A stretch of 61,464 bases of DNA from NCBI GenBank assembly GCA_020052615.1, contig JAGVOT010000046.1, positions 1 through 61,464 on the forward strand, in the 5' to 3' direction. Source of the stretch: Nitrospirota bacterium (GTDB lineage: Bacteria > Nitrospirota > UBA9217). The notes under the pieces were generated by a model. The model was not told the origin of the DNA. It was given only the letters and a program-made list of their open reading frames with translations, and did not search any database. Positions within the stretch are counted from its first letter, which is position 1. Every line of letters starts with the position of its first letter. Below, piece after piece: positions 1 to 7,720 of the stretch. The position numbers and the translations under genes were made by a program.

Positions 1-105
1 GATCCAGCACTTCTCTTCAACAGCAAGCCGGAACGCCTGCAGAAGCGCGTTCCGGCTCGATTCCGATCCATCAACAGCGACGAGTATCTTTTTATACTTC
101 CCCAT
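1..105 (-). CDS. Universal stress protein (UspA family), 5' part only
   Basis: The reverse strand opens with ATG at 105 and reads MGKYKKILVAVDGSESSRNA before leaving the window. The pattern K-I-L-V-A-V-D-G-S is the first beta strand of UspA proteins, where the Asp normally sits near the nucleotide. Only 35 residues are present, so ATP-binding motifs further on cannot be checked. The start codon lies inside the end of the TauE/SafE gene (14-nt overlap), which suggests translational coupling and places this as the last visible gene of the leftward stress/export operon. Confidence 0.85.
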   Translation of the reverse strand, partial: MGKYKKILVAVDGSESSRNALLQAFRLAVEEKCWI

Positions 106-1174
106 GCTCCAGCGCTCCCGCGGCGTGCTGCAGCCGCTCCGCCCTCCGACCCTGCCACATGGCGCGCAGGACGATGAATGCGCCGAGCAGCAATGCGAAG
201 ATCATTATAGCAAAGCTGGAGGTCTTGAGCAAATTCACCGTGCCTTCGCCGAGCGTGTCAATGAGCTGAAGCTGGGACAGATACACGGGGACCATCAGGC
301 CGCGGCTGAAGAGCACGATCACCATGATCACGCCCATGACGACCTTGATCATGAAAGTCTTCACATAGGTCGTCCCGATGGCGCCGAGCTGGATCCCGAA
401 AAGCGAGCCGGCCAGGATGATCATGGCGAGACGGATGTCGACCATGCCCGACAGCGCATACTTGAACGAACCGCCGAGGCCCATGACGAAGGCGATGACC
501 AATTCCGTGGCCGACGCCATGAGGCTCGGCGCGCCGAGGACATAGATCATGGCGGGAACGCCCACGAAGCCGCCGACGGCGATCGTTGCCGCCATCATGC
601 CGGTGGCAAAACCGAGGGGGATGGTGAACAGGATCGAAACGCGGGCATTGATGCTCTTGAAGTAGACCATCGTGCCCGGGATGTTGACGGACTGGATCCA
701 GCGGGCGAGCTTGCCGGCCTTCTCTTCAGTATTGGTATTCCCGGATTTGTAGGTCTTCCAGGCATCATAGAGGACAAAGCCGCCGACCGTTGCCAGGATC
801 ACGACAAAGGCCACGCTCACATAGAGGTTGGAGCCGGCGTCGCCGAAGGCAGCCTTGATCTTTTGCTGGATGCCCGCGCCGTACAGCACGCCCGCCTCGG
901 CAGACACGCCGAGAACGATGCCGAGCTTCACGTCCACCTGACCGTACTTGAAGCGCTTCATGGAGCCCACGAGGGCCTTGGGGAACTTGTGGCACATATT
1001 GCTCGCCACGGCCATGAGGCCCGGGACACCGAGGCTCATCATGCCCGGTGTCAGAACAAAGGCGCCGCCGGAGCCGATGAATCCGCTCACGAGGCCGCCC
1101 ACGAAGCCTACGCCGAACAGATAGGCGATCGTGATAGCGTCGAGATTGATGAAACTGGTCGCGATGTCATGCAT
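92..1174 (-). CDS. TauE/SafE family membrane permease
   Basis: This 360-aa polytopic membrane protein has the TauE/SafE signature near its N-terminus (GFVGGLVSGFIGSGGAFVLTP, about residues 23-43) and a second Gly-rich repeat in the C-terminal half (AATIAVGGFVGVPAMIYVLG), the usual two-fold repeat of the family. Members export sulfite, sulfoacetate or other organosulfonates across the inner membrane; the substrate cannot be read here. A strong AAAGGAGG ribosome site precedes the start. It follows the 83-aa membrane protein by 1 nt and overlaps the universal stress gene downstream. The operon context suggests export linked to a stress or energy-limitation response, which is inference. Confidence 0.9.
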   Translation of the reverse strand: MHDIATSFINLDAITIAYLFGVGFVGGLVSGFIGSGGAFVLTPGMMSLGVPGLMAVASNMCHKFPKALVGSMKRFKYGQVDVKLGIVLGVSAEAGVLYGAGIQQKIKAAFGDAGSNLYVSVAFVVILATVGGFVLYDAWKTYKSGNTNTEEKAGKLARWIQSVNIPGTMVYFKSINARVSILFTIPLGFATGMMAATIAVGGFVGVPAMIYVLGAPSLMASATELVIAFVMGLGGSFKYALSGMVDIRLAMIILAGSLFGIQLGAIGTTYVKTFMIKVVMGVIMVIVLFSRGLMVPVYLSQLQLIDTLGEGTVNLLKTSSFAIMIFALLLGAFIVLRAMWQGRRAERLQHAAGALEHGEV

Positions 1175-1175
1175 G

Positions 1176-1427
1176 TTACTTTACCTCCTTTTTCTTCCGT
1201 GCCGCCTCGACGCCGAGGACCGTCCAGAAATCTCCGGTGAACGACCCGTGGACGAACGAAAATACGAACGCCGTGATGATCGGCAGGAACGCGTACCAGC
1301 CGCCCTTCCCGAACATGAGGTTCACCTCGTCCTGCTTGATCAGCAGGAGCGCGTACAGGGCTAGCGATATGAGCCCCATGACGAGCATCTTGCCGACCGG
1401 TTTCTTCTTGGTTCCGGTTGTTGCCAT
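1176..1427 (-). CDS. Small two-TM membrane protein of the TauE operon
   Basis: This 83-aa protein has two hydrophobic segments (about residues 12-30 and 42-62) and a basic C-terminus ending EAARKKKEVK. A good AAGGAGG site sits before the ATG. Its stop lies 1 nt from the TauE/SafE start, so the two are almost certainly co-translated and it may be a partner subunit of that permease. I do not recognise a named domain. Function is unknown. Confidence 0.75.
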   Translation of the reverse strand: MATTGTKKKPVGKMLVMGLISLALYALLLIKQDEVNLMFGKGGWYAFLPIITAFVFSFVHGSFTGDFWTVLGVEAARKKKEVK

Positions 1428-1499
1428 GATGATTCCTCCTTACAGTAAAATATATTTTTTGCGAACCCTGCGGTGTTGTTTCCTTCTTACTTCTTTCGT

Positions 1500-2000
1500 C
1501 TAGGCTTCCGCCGCATCGGACACCACGACCAGCGGGCACCTGAGATTCTTCCAAAGCTCCGTGAGCACACCATCCTTCTTCTTGCAGTCCGCATCAAGGC
1601 TGGCGGGCGACTCAACGACCACAAAGAGAACGTCGTGCCGGCTGTTGGTCTGATCGATGATCTCCTGTTTCATGCAGCCCGAGCGAGTGATCACCTCGTA
1701 GCGAACGCCGGCCTTCTTGAGTTCGGCAGAGAAGTCCTCGGTCAGCGGATCGGCCGTGCTGTTCGACCCCGGCGCGGTCACGTACAGGATATCGAGGCTG
1801 GCGTTGATCCGAAGCGATGCGTTCAACGCGTAGCGGAGGGTCTTGGCGTCCGTGTGCCCTTCCTTCAGCGCGAGCAGGACGCGGCGTTCGCGTTTAAAGA
1901 GCGACATGGCCGCCTCAGCCTCGCCTTCCTCGGCAAAGGTGACCGCTGCCATCGCATCCTCCACCTGCTTCATCATCCTCTTGATCTTGTTCGGATCCAT
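1500..2000 (-). CDS. Universal-stress-like protein with FAEEGE N-terminal motif
   Basis: This 166-aa protein has two parts. The N-terminal ~35 residues are a helical segment with the motif TFAEEGEAEAAM. The rest resembles one UspA fold: a first strand RRVLLALKEG, then ALNASLRINASLDILYVT, and a late strand LRCPLVVVSD. A typical UspA ATP-binding G-x2-G-x9-G-S motif is not evident, so it may not bind ATP. An AGAGGG site precedes the start. The N-terminal motif is shared with the 59-aa protein encoded just upstream in the same operon. Its role is probably stress-related; the partner is unknown. Confidence 0.7.
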   Translation of the reverse strand: MDPNKIKRMMKQVEDAMAAVTFAEEGEAEAAMSLFKRERRVLLALKEGHTDAKTLRYALNASLRINASLDILYVTAPGSNSTADPLTEDFSAELKKAGVRYEVITRSGCMKQEIIDQTNSRHDVLFVVVESPASLDADCKKKDGVLTELWKNLRCPLVVVSDAAEA

Positions 2001-2037
2001 TGCTGTCCCTCTCGGTACCGTGAACCTGCTTGCGCTC

Positions 2038-2217
2038 CTAATCGACCCTCAACGTCGGCCTGCTGTCGGTGCGCTTTGCATCGCGGAGCGACGGGCGGTC
2101 GGACTTCCGGGGCTGCTTTTCCTCGTTCATCAGTTGACGGGCGGTCTCAAACTCTCCCTCTTCGGCGAACGCTGCTGCAGCAAAGGTCGTCTCCAGCTTC
2201 TTGAATATGCTCATCAT
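2038..2217 (-). CDS. 59-aa protein, first gene of the stress/TauE operon
   Basis: The start is taken at the double ATG ending at 2217 because an AAAGGAGG site lies 9 nt upstream; a longer reading frame exists but has no comparable site. The protein is MMSIFKKLETTFAAAAFAEEGE followed by FETARQLMNEEKQ and a charged Arg/Lys-rich tail. The FAEEGE(F/A)E(T/A)A motif is repeated at the start of the next gene, so this looks like a free-standing copy of that N-terminal helical module. It is the promoter-proximal gene of the leftward operon. Function is unknown. Confidence 0.65.
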   Translation of the reverse strand: MMSIFKKLETTFAAAAFAEEGEFETARQLMNEEKQPRKSDRPSLRDAKRTDSRPTLRVD

Positions 2218-2292
2218 GGTCTTTTCCTCCTTTACTTGATGATAGGACAGATGAAAATCCTGCGGTCCCTGTCCTTTTCTGATACCATGTAT

Positions 2293-2308
2293 TACAAAGC
2301 GCGTGCCA
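2293..2308 (-). promoter_or_regulatory. Candidate sigma54 (-24/-12) promoter for the stress/TauE operon
   Basis: On the minus strand the sequence is TGGCACG-CGCT-TTGTA, against the consensus TGGCACG-N4-TTGCA. Spacing between the -24 GG and the -12 dinucleotide is exactly right, but the -12 GC reads GT. Initiation would be expected near 2283, leaving a leader of about 65 nt that contains the AAAGGAGG site. A sigma54 activator gene (6293-7669) lies in the divergent cluster. Confidence 0.5.
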
Positions 2309-2451
2309 GAATGAACCATGATCTAACAGATTGGAATAATGAGCGATTTTCATCTTTGGCAGCGGGCCTGACTGTTCACTGCGGTTTCATATTGCAACAT
2401 TCAACTCCGCAATTTACTCAACGCACTGTATTAACATGGTTATTTTAAGTG

Positions 2452-2480
2452 TTGCGCATAACATTCAAACGTTGTAAAAT
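2452..2480 (+). promoter_or_regulatory. Candidate sigma70 promoter for the Lon-receiver operon
   Basis: TTGCGC, a 17-nt spacer and TAAAAT end 29 nt before the Lon ATG. The short direct repeat AACATTCAA occurs at 2396-2404 and again at 2460-2468 inside the spacer, which could be a regulator site. The divergent spacing from the sigma54 candidate is about 145 bp. Confidence 0.4.
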
Positions 2481-2509
2481 GCAACCCTGGGATCGAAGAA
2501 TGGCGCACT

Positions 2510-4504
2510 ATGAAATTTTTTAAAAAACCTGACGAGTCAGCACAGGACCAGAACCTCGAGGACCTCGGGGTGCGCATCAAAGAGGCCAACCTTCCCTCCG
2601 CCGTAGAGAGGATCGCCGTCACGGAGCTGGATGTCCTTCGCAAGATCGGCCCCTCCCCTGCCGAGTTCACCATCGGCCTCACGTATATCGATTATCTTCT
2701 CTCGCTCCCCTGGAACCGGAAGACCGAGGACAACCTCGACATCGCCCAAGCCGAGAAGATCCTGAACGAGAAGCATTTCGGCCTGGAACGCATCAAGGAG
2801 CGCGTTCTGGAACACCTTGCGGTGAAGGTCCTCAGGATGAACCGGCGCGCCCGGATCCTCATCGTGGACGACGAAGAGATCGCCCGGAAGAACCTGTCCC
2901 ATGTGCTCGGCAAGGAACAGTATGATGTCGTCACCGCTCCCGACGCGGAGCAGGGGCTGGCGGAGCTGGCGTCAGCCGATTTCGATGTGGTGCTCACAGA
3001 CCTCCGGATGGGCAAGGTCGGCGGCATGGAGCTCCTGGAGACGGCGCGGCGGAAGCATCCCGAGACCCGGGTCATCATCGTGACCGGGTTTGCCACGGTC
3101 CCGTCGGCGATCGAGGCCATCAAAAAAGGCGCGTTCAACTACATCACCAAACCCTACAAGCTCGATGAGGTGCGCGACTCGGTGAAGCAGGCGCTGGAGA
3201 AGCGCTCGCTCGCTGCAAGCAGCCGGGGCACGGTGCTCTGCTTTGCCGGCCCTCCCGGCACGGGCAAGACCTCCCTCGGCCGGGCCATTGCCCTCGCGCT
3301 CGGCAGGAAGTTCGCACGCATCGCGCTCGGCGGGATGAAGGACGAAGCGGACATCCGGGGGCATCGGCGCACCTATGTGGGCGCCCGGCCGGGAAGGGTC
3401 ATCGAGGAGCTCCGGCGCGTCGAATCGGCGAATCCCGTCATCATGCTCGACGAGCTGGACAAGATCGGCCAGGACTTCAAGGGAGATCCCGCCTCTGCGC
3501 TCCTGGAGGTCCTGGATCCGGAGCAGAACCGCTCCTTCACGGACCACTACCTTGACGCCCCCTTCGACCTGTCGAGCATCATGTTCATCGTGACGGCAAA
3601 TGTGCTCGACACGGTCCCCGCCCCGCTTCGGGACCGCATGGAGGTCATTGAGTTCTCGGGCTATACCCAGGAGGAAAAGGCGCGCATCGCGGAACGCTAC
3701 CTGATCCCGAAGCAGGTCCGCGACAAGGGGCTCGATCCGGACCAGGTCGTGTTCGCCCCCGACGCCCTGGAGATGATCATCCATGAGCATACCCATGAAG
3801 CGGGCATTCGCAACCTGGAACGGAAGATCGCGACGATCTGCCGGAAGATCGCGAAGGAATCGCTTGGCCTGCAGGGACGCCGGAAGGTCGCCGTGGACAC
3901 GGCGTCGGTGGCGCGCTACCTGGGGCGGAGGAAATACCAGCACGATGTGGTGGAAGAACTCGACCGGGTGGGCGTGGCCACCGGCCTGGTGCGCACCGAG
4001 ACCGGCGGAGACATCATCTTCGTGGAAGCCGCCAAGATGAAGGGCAAAAAAGAGCTGATCATCACCGGCTCTCTCGGCGACGTGATGCGGGAGTCCGCCC
4101 AGGCGGCCCTTTCCTATATCCGGAGCAATGCCCTGGCCTACGGGTTGCCCGAGGACTTCTTCGAGAGCCAGGATATCCATATCCACGTCCCCTCGGGCGC
4201 TGTCCAGAAGGACGGCCCCTCGGCGGGCATTACCATCGCCGTGGCCGCGTTGTCCCTGCTGACCGGCCGGCCGGCCAGGCGGGAGGTGGCGCTCTCGGGA
4301 GAGATCACGCTCACGGGACGGGTCCTGCCGGTGGCGGGTGTCCGGGAAAAGGTGCTCGCCGCAAAGCGGGCGCGGGTCAAGACGATCGTCCTGCCCGCCA
4401 GGAACCGGTCGGATGTGGAGGAACTCCCCGAAACCATCCGCCAGGGCATCGACATCAAACTTGCGGAAACAGTGTCCGAAGTTGTGGACATCGTGCTGGT
4501 GTGA
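2510..4504 (+). CDS. Lon-family protease with an inserted response-regulator receiver domain
   Basis: This is a 664-aa ATP-dependent serine protease of unusual architecture. Residues ~20-112 match the helical segment that precedes the AAA+ core in LonA (YIDYLLSLPWN, HFGLERIKERVLEHLAV). Residues ~115-232 are a complete CheY-like receiver with acidic pair D120/D121, phospho-acceptor D164 (VVLTDLRM) and K214. The Lon core then resumes: Walker A GPPGTGKT (247-254), Walker B D314/E315, and a proteolytic domain with Ser571 (KDGPSAG) and Lys614 (VREKVLAA). The 43-residue Ser-Lys spacing equals that of the E. coli 679/722 dyad. The ~200-residue N-terminal substrate-recognition domain of LonA is absent. 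It heads a cluster with a histidine kinase and NtrC-type regulator, so phosphorylation probably controls degradation. All catalytic residues I can check are intact. Confidence 0.93.
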   Translation: MKFFKKPDESAQDQNLEDLGVRIKEANLPSAVERIAVTELDVLRKIGPSPAEFTIGLTYIDYLLSLPWNRKTEDNLDIAQAEKILNEKHFGLERIKERVLEHLAVKVLRMNRRARILIVDDEEIARKNLSHVLGKEQYDVVTAPDAEQGLAELASADFDVVLTDLRMGKVGGMELLETARRKHPETRVIIVTGFATVPSAIEAIKKGAFNYITKPYKLDEVRDSVKQALEKRSLAASSRGTVLCFAGPPGTGKTSLGRAIALALGRKFARIALGGMKDEADIRGHRRTYVGARPGRVIEELRRVESANPVIMLDELDKIGQDFKGDPASALLEVLDPEQNRSFTDHYLDAPFDLSSIMFIVTANVLDTVPAPLRDRMEVIEFSGYTQEEKARIAERYLIPKQVRDKGLDPDQVVFAPDALEMIIHEHTHEAGIRNLERKIATICRKIAKESLGLQGRRKVAVDTASVARYLGRRKYQHDVVEELDRVGVATGLVRTETGGDIIFVEAAKMKGKKELIITGSLGDVMRESAQAALSYIRSNALAYGLPEDFFESQDIHIHVPSGAVQKDGPSAGITIAVAALSLLTGRPARREVALSGEITLTGRVLPVAGVREKVLAAKRARVKTIVLPARNRSDVEELPETIRQGIDIKLAETVSEVVDIVLV

Positions 4505-4608
4505 TCACAAGCGCTTTGACACTGATGACTCTGAAAAAGCCCTGAAACATCCTGACCTTTCTTAACAGTGCCCTTTCAGTGTCCTCAGTGTCGGAAAAAC
4601 TGTTTAAA

Positions 4609-6189
4609 ATGAAGAAATACCAGCAAAGCATACGCCAGAAGGTTCGGCTCGGCTACTACGCCGTCGTCATCATGATCGTCGGGCTGTCGGCCTTCACGTT
4701 CATCGAGCTCAATTATCTTGAGAAGAAGATCATGTCCGGAGAGGCCATCTCCGAGTTCTTCGACACGGTCCTGGAGATCCGGCGGTTCGAGAAGAACTAC
4801 TTCCTCTATGAGCAGCGGTCGGACTACGACGAGAACCTCCAGTTCGTCACCCGCGCAGGCGAGCTCTTCGACGCGAACATTTCGGGTTTTGCCGCGGTGG
4901 CGTCGGTGGACCAGGTCATAGCGACCCGTGACGGCCTGCAGCGGTACAAGGACCTCATGGAGCGATACGAGAAGCTCATCCGGCGCCAGAAGCGCGGCTT
5001 CATGGAGGCCGACAGCGCCCTCAAGATCAAGCTCGCCGGGGACATCCGCAAGACCGGCAAGGACATCATCACCGTGGCGGAAGAGATGTCGAAGACGGAA
5101 CGGAAGAGCCTCCAGTCGCTCCTCGTCAACTCGCGCCGCTTTCTCATCATCTCCATTGCGTTCCTGATCGTGCTGGTCGTCGTGATCGGGCAGGTCCTGG
5201 CAAAGATGGTCGTGAAGCCCCTGAAGCTGATGGAACGGAACATGGAAGTCATCGCCGAGGGCAATTTTGAGAACATCCGGATCGAATCGAAGGACCGCGA
5301 GGTCCTGTCCCTGACCCGGGCGTTCAACAAGATGCTGCGGGAGCTGGACCTGCGCCAGCGCCATCTCGTCCAGTCCGAAAAGCTCGCGTCCCTCGGCACG
5401 CTGCTGTCCGGCGTGGCCCACGAATTGAACAATCCGCTCTCGAACATCTCGTCGTCCGGCCAGATCCTTGCCGAGGAGATGCAGGAGGGGCAAGGGTCGG
5501 GGGGCAAGGGCCAGGGAACGCGGCAGGGCGCACCCTTCCCTGATCCGGCCTTTGCGATGGAGTTAGTCGCCCAGATCAACGAGCAGACCGACCGGGCGCG
5601 AAACATCGTGCGATCGCTCCTCGAATTCTCCCGCGACAAGGAGTTCAAGGACCAGCAGATGCCGCTCAAGAGCCTCTTCGAGGAGACCATCCGGTTCGTG
5701 AAGGGGCAGCTCCCCCCGTCGGTGAGCATCAGGCTCGACATTCCCGGAGACCTGGCCATCACGGCGGACAAGCAGCGCATCCAGCAGGCCTTCCTGAACC
5801 TCATCAAGAACGGCATCGAGGCGATCCGGGATGAAGGCACGATCTCCATCACCGCGCGAAAGCACCACGCCATTGATAAGGCCGGGGACGGTACGGGGAT
5901 CACCAATTATCTCAAGTACCGGGGCAAATGCACGCTTGAGGACGACACGGTGGATATCGAGATCCGGGACTCCGGCGAAGGCATACCGCTGGACCTGCTG
6001 TCCAAGGTCTTTGATCCCTTCTTCACCACCAAGGACGTGGGCAAGGGCTCGGGTCTGGGGCTCTTCATCGTCCATGAGATCATCGAGGAGCACGACGGGT
6101 GCATCGCCGTGGACAGCGAGCCGGGCAAGGGCACGGCGTTCCTGATCCGGCTGCCGGTGAAGGAGAAGACCGGCACGGAGACAAGGTGA
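4609..6189 (+). CDS. Membrane sensor histidine kinase (HAMP, NtrB-like catalytic core)
   Basis: The start is set at ATG 4609 (526 aa), just before a basic segment and the first membrane helix; an upstream in-frame GTG at 4579 would add 10 residues. Layout: TM1 ~13-33, an all-helical periplasmic sensor ~35-172 containing EIRRFEKNYFLYEQ (resembling four-helix or HBM-type sensors), TM2 ~176-198, HAMP ~199-250, an H-box with His271 (GVAHELNNPLSN), and an ATPase domain with IKNGIEAI, DSGEGIP, FDPFFTTKD and GSGLGLFI. A Gly-rich stretch (GQGSGGKGQGTRQG) sits in the loop of the dimerisation hairpin, which is unusual. It lies between two genes carrying near-twin receiver domains and is their obvious phosphodonor, by inference. 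Confidence 0.93.
   Translation: MKKYQQSIRQKVRLGYYAVVIMIVGLSAFTFIELNYLEKKIMSGEAISEFFDTVLEIRRFEKNYFLYEQRSDYDENLQFVTRAGELFDANISGFAAVASVDQVIATRDGLQRYKDLMERYEKLIRRQKRGFMEADSALKIKLAGDIRKTGKDIITVAEEMSKTERKSLQSLLVNSRRFLIISIAFLIVLVVVIGQVLAKMVVKPLKLMERNMEVIAEGNFENIRIESKDREVLSLTRAFNKMLRELDLRQRHLVQSEKLASLGTLLSGVAHELNNPLSNISSSGQILAEEMQEGQGSGGKGQGTRQGAPFPDPAFAMELVAQINEQTDRARNIVRSLLEFSRDKEFKDQQMPLKSLFEETIRFVKGQLPPSVSIRLDIPGDLAITADKQRIQQAFLNLIKNGIEAIRDEGTISITARKHHAIDKAGDGTGITNYLKYRGKCTLEDDTVDIEIRDSGEGIPLDLLSKVFDPFFTTKDVGKGSGLGLFIVHEIIEEHDGCIAVDSEPGKGTAFLIRLPVKEKTGTETR
5487..5516 (+). other. G-quadruplex-type motif inside the kinase gene
   Basis: The coding strand has five G-runs of 3-6 (5487-5490, 5494-5496, 5499-5504, 5508-5510, 5514-5516) separated by 2-3 nt, meeting the usual G3+N1-7 rule. 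It encodes the Gly-rich insert in the dimerisation hairpin. Confidence 0.55.
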
Positions 6190-6292
6190 CGGGGGGAAAT
6201 ACCCGAAGGCACGATCTTCCTTCCCTCCTGCCTTCCTGCCTTCTTACGTTCCGTGCCTCCGTGTTTCCGTGGTGACATTTTAGTCAGGAGTA

Positions 6293-7669
6293 ATGATGCA
6301 GAATAGCTCAAAGATACTGATCATCGACGACGAGCGGGTGGCGCTCAAGAACCTCGAGCACGTGATGAAAAAGGAAGGCTACGAGGTCACGTCCACGCTG
6401 AGCGGCCAGAACGCGCTCAAGCTGCTGGAGGGGCAGCAGTTCGACGTGGTGCTCACGGACCTCCGGATGGAAAAGGTGGACGGACTCCAGATCCTGCAGC
6501 GGTCCCGGGAGCTGTACCCGGACAGCGAGGTGATCATGATCACCGGCTTCGCCACGCTCCAGTCGGCTGTCGATGCCATGAAGCACGGCGCCTTCTACTA
6601 CATCGCCAAGCCGTTCAAGCTCGACGAAGTGCGGAAGGTCGTGAAGGAGGCCAGCCACAAGGTGGCGCTCAAGCGGGAGAACCGCCACCTCCGCGAACAG
6701 CTCGAGGGATACCAGGGCAAGGTGAAGATCGTCACCCAGGACCCGTCCCTGCAGAAGCTCCTGGACGTGGCGCGCCAGGTCGCTCCCGTGGACACGAACG
6801 TCCTTATCACCGGTGAGAGCGGCACAGGCAAGGAGCTGTTCGCACGCTACCTGCATGTGAACAGCAAAAGGGCCGGCAAACCGTTCTTCGCCATCAACTG
6901 CGGCGCCTTCACCGAGGAACTGCTGGCAAGCGAGCTCTTCGGTTATGAGAAGGGCGCCTTCACCGGCGCCGCGGCCCAGAAAAGCGGCCTCATCGAGATG
7001 GCCGCGGGCGGCACCCTCTTCCTCGACGAGGTCACCGAGATGCCGACATCCATGCAGGTGAAGCTCCTGCGCGTGATCCAGGAGCGGGAGCTCCTGCGCG
7101 TCGGCGGCACCGAGCCGATCAGGGTCGACGTGCGGCTCGTGGCAGCGACGAACCGGGACGTGCAGGAGGCCGTCAAGTCAGGCTCGTTCCGGCAGGACCT
7201 CTACTTCCGGCTGAACGTGGTGACGCTGCGCATCCCGCCCCTCTCGGCGCGGAAGGACGACATCCCCCTGCTGTCCTATTTCTTTCTGAAGAAATACGCC
7301 ACGCTGATGAAGAAGCCGGTCACGGAGATCGCCGAGGAGGTGATCACCCTGCTCCTGAACTACGACTTCCCGGGGAACGTGCGCGAGTTGGAGAACATCA
7401 TCGAGCGCGGCGTGGCGCTCTCCAACGGCACCGCCATAGAGCTGGCCCACCTGCCTGAGGACCTGAAGGAGCTGAACATCAAGACCTTCCGGAAGAAGGA
7501 AGGAAAGATCCCGTCGCTGGACGAGCAGGAGCAGTCCTACATCCAGTGGGTGCTGAACGAGACCGGCGGGAACAAGACCCTGGCCGCGCAGGTCCTCGGC
7601 ATCGACCGCGTATCGCTCTGGAGGAAGCTCAAGAAGTACGGGCTGGAGGAAGGACAAGGCAGCGACTGA
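6293..7669 (+). CDS. NtrC-family sigma54-dependent response regulator
   Basis: This is a 458-aa, three-domain activator. The receiver (1-~120) has acidic pair D10/D11, acceptor D56 (VVLTDLRM) and a KPFKLDEVR end. The AAA+ domain (~140-385) has GESGTGKE near 174, the sigma54-contacting GAFTGA at 221-226, and FLDEVTEM. The C-terminal Fis-type helix-turn-helix (~415-450) contains NKTLAAQVLGIDRVSLWRKL. An AGGAG site precedes ATG 6293. Its receiver is about half identical by eye to the one inserted in Lon, suggesting a shared kinase. It should activate sigma54 promoters; the candidate at 2293-2308 is the nearest target, by inference. Confidence 0.96.
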   Translation: MMQNSSKILIIDDERVALKNLEHVMKKEGYEVTSTLSGQNALKLLEGQQFDVVLTDLRMEKVDGLQILQRSRELYPDSEVIMITGFATLQSAVDAMKHGAFYYIAKPFKLDEVRKVVKEASHKVALKRENRHLREQLEGYQGKVKIVTQDPSLQKLLDVARQVAPVDTNVLITGESGTGKELFARYLHVNSKRAGKPFFAINCGAFTEELLASELFGYEKGAFTGAAAQKSGLIEMAAGGTLFLDEVTEMPTSMQVKLLRVIQERELLRVGGTEPIRVDVRLVAATNRDVQEAVKSGSFRQDLYFRLNVVTLRIPPLSARKDDIPLLSYFFLKKYATLMKKPVTEIAEEVITLLLNYDFPGNVRELENIIERGVALSNGTAIELAHLPEDLKELNIKTFRKKEGKIPSLDEQEQSYIQWVLNETGGNKTLAAQVLGIDRVSLWRKLKKYGLEEGQGSD

Positions 7670-7720
7670 ACGGGTGATGGACATCGTTCCGCGGCTTGCC
7701 ATGCTGAAGAGGTTCCCTTT

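Noticed and set aside
104-1240. A 378-codon plus-strand frame rich in His, Asp and Glu
   Set aside because: It lies opposite the TauE/SafE gene and shows the composition of an antisense GC-rich shadow; no ribosome site.
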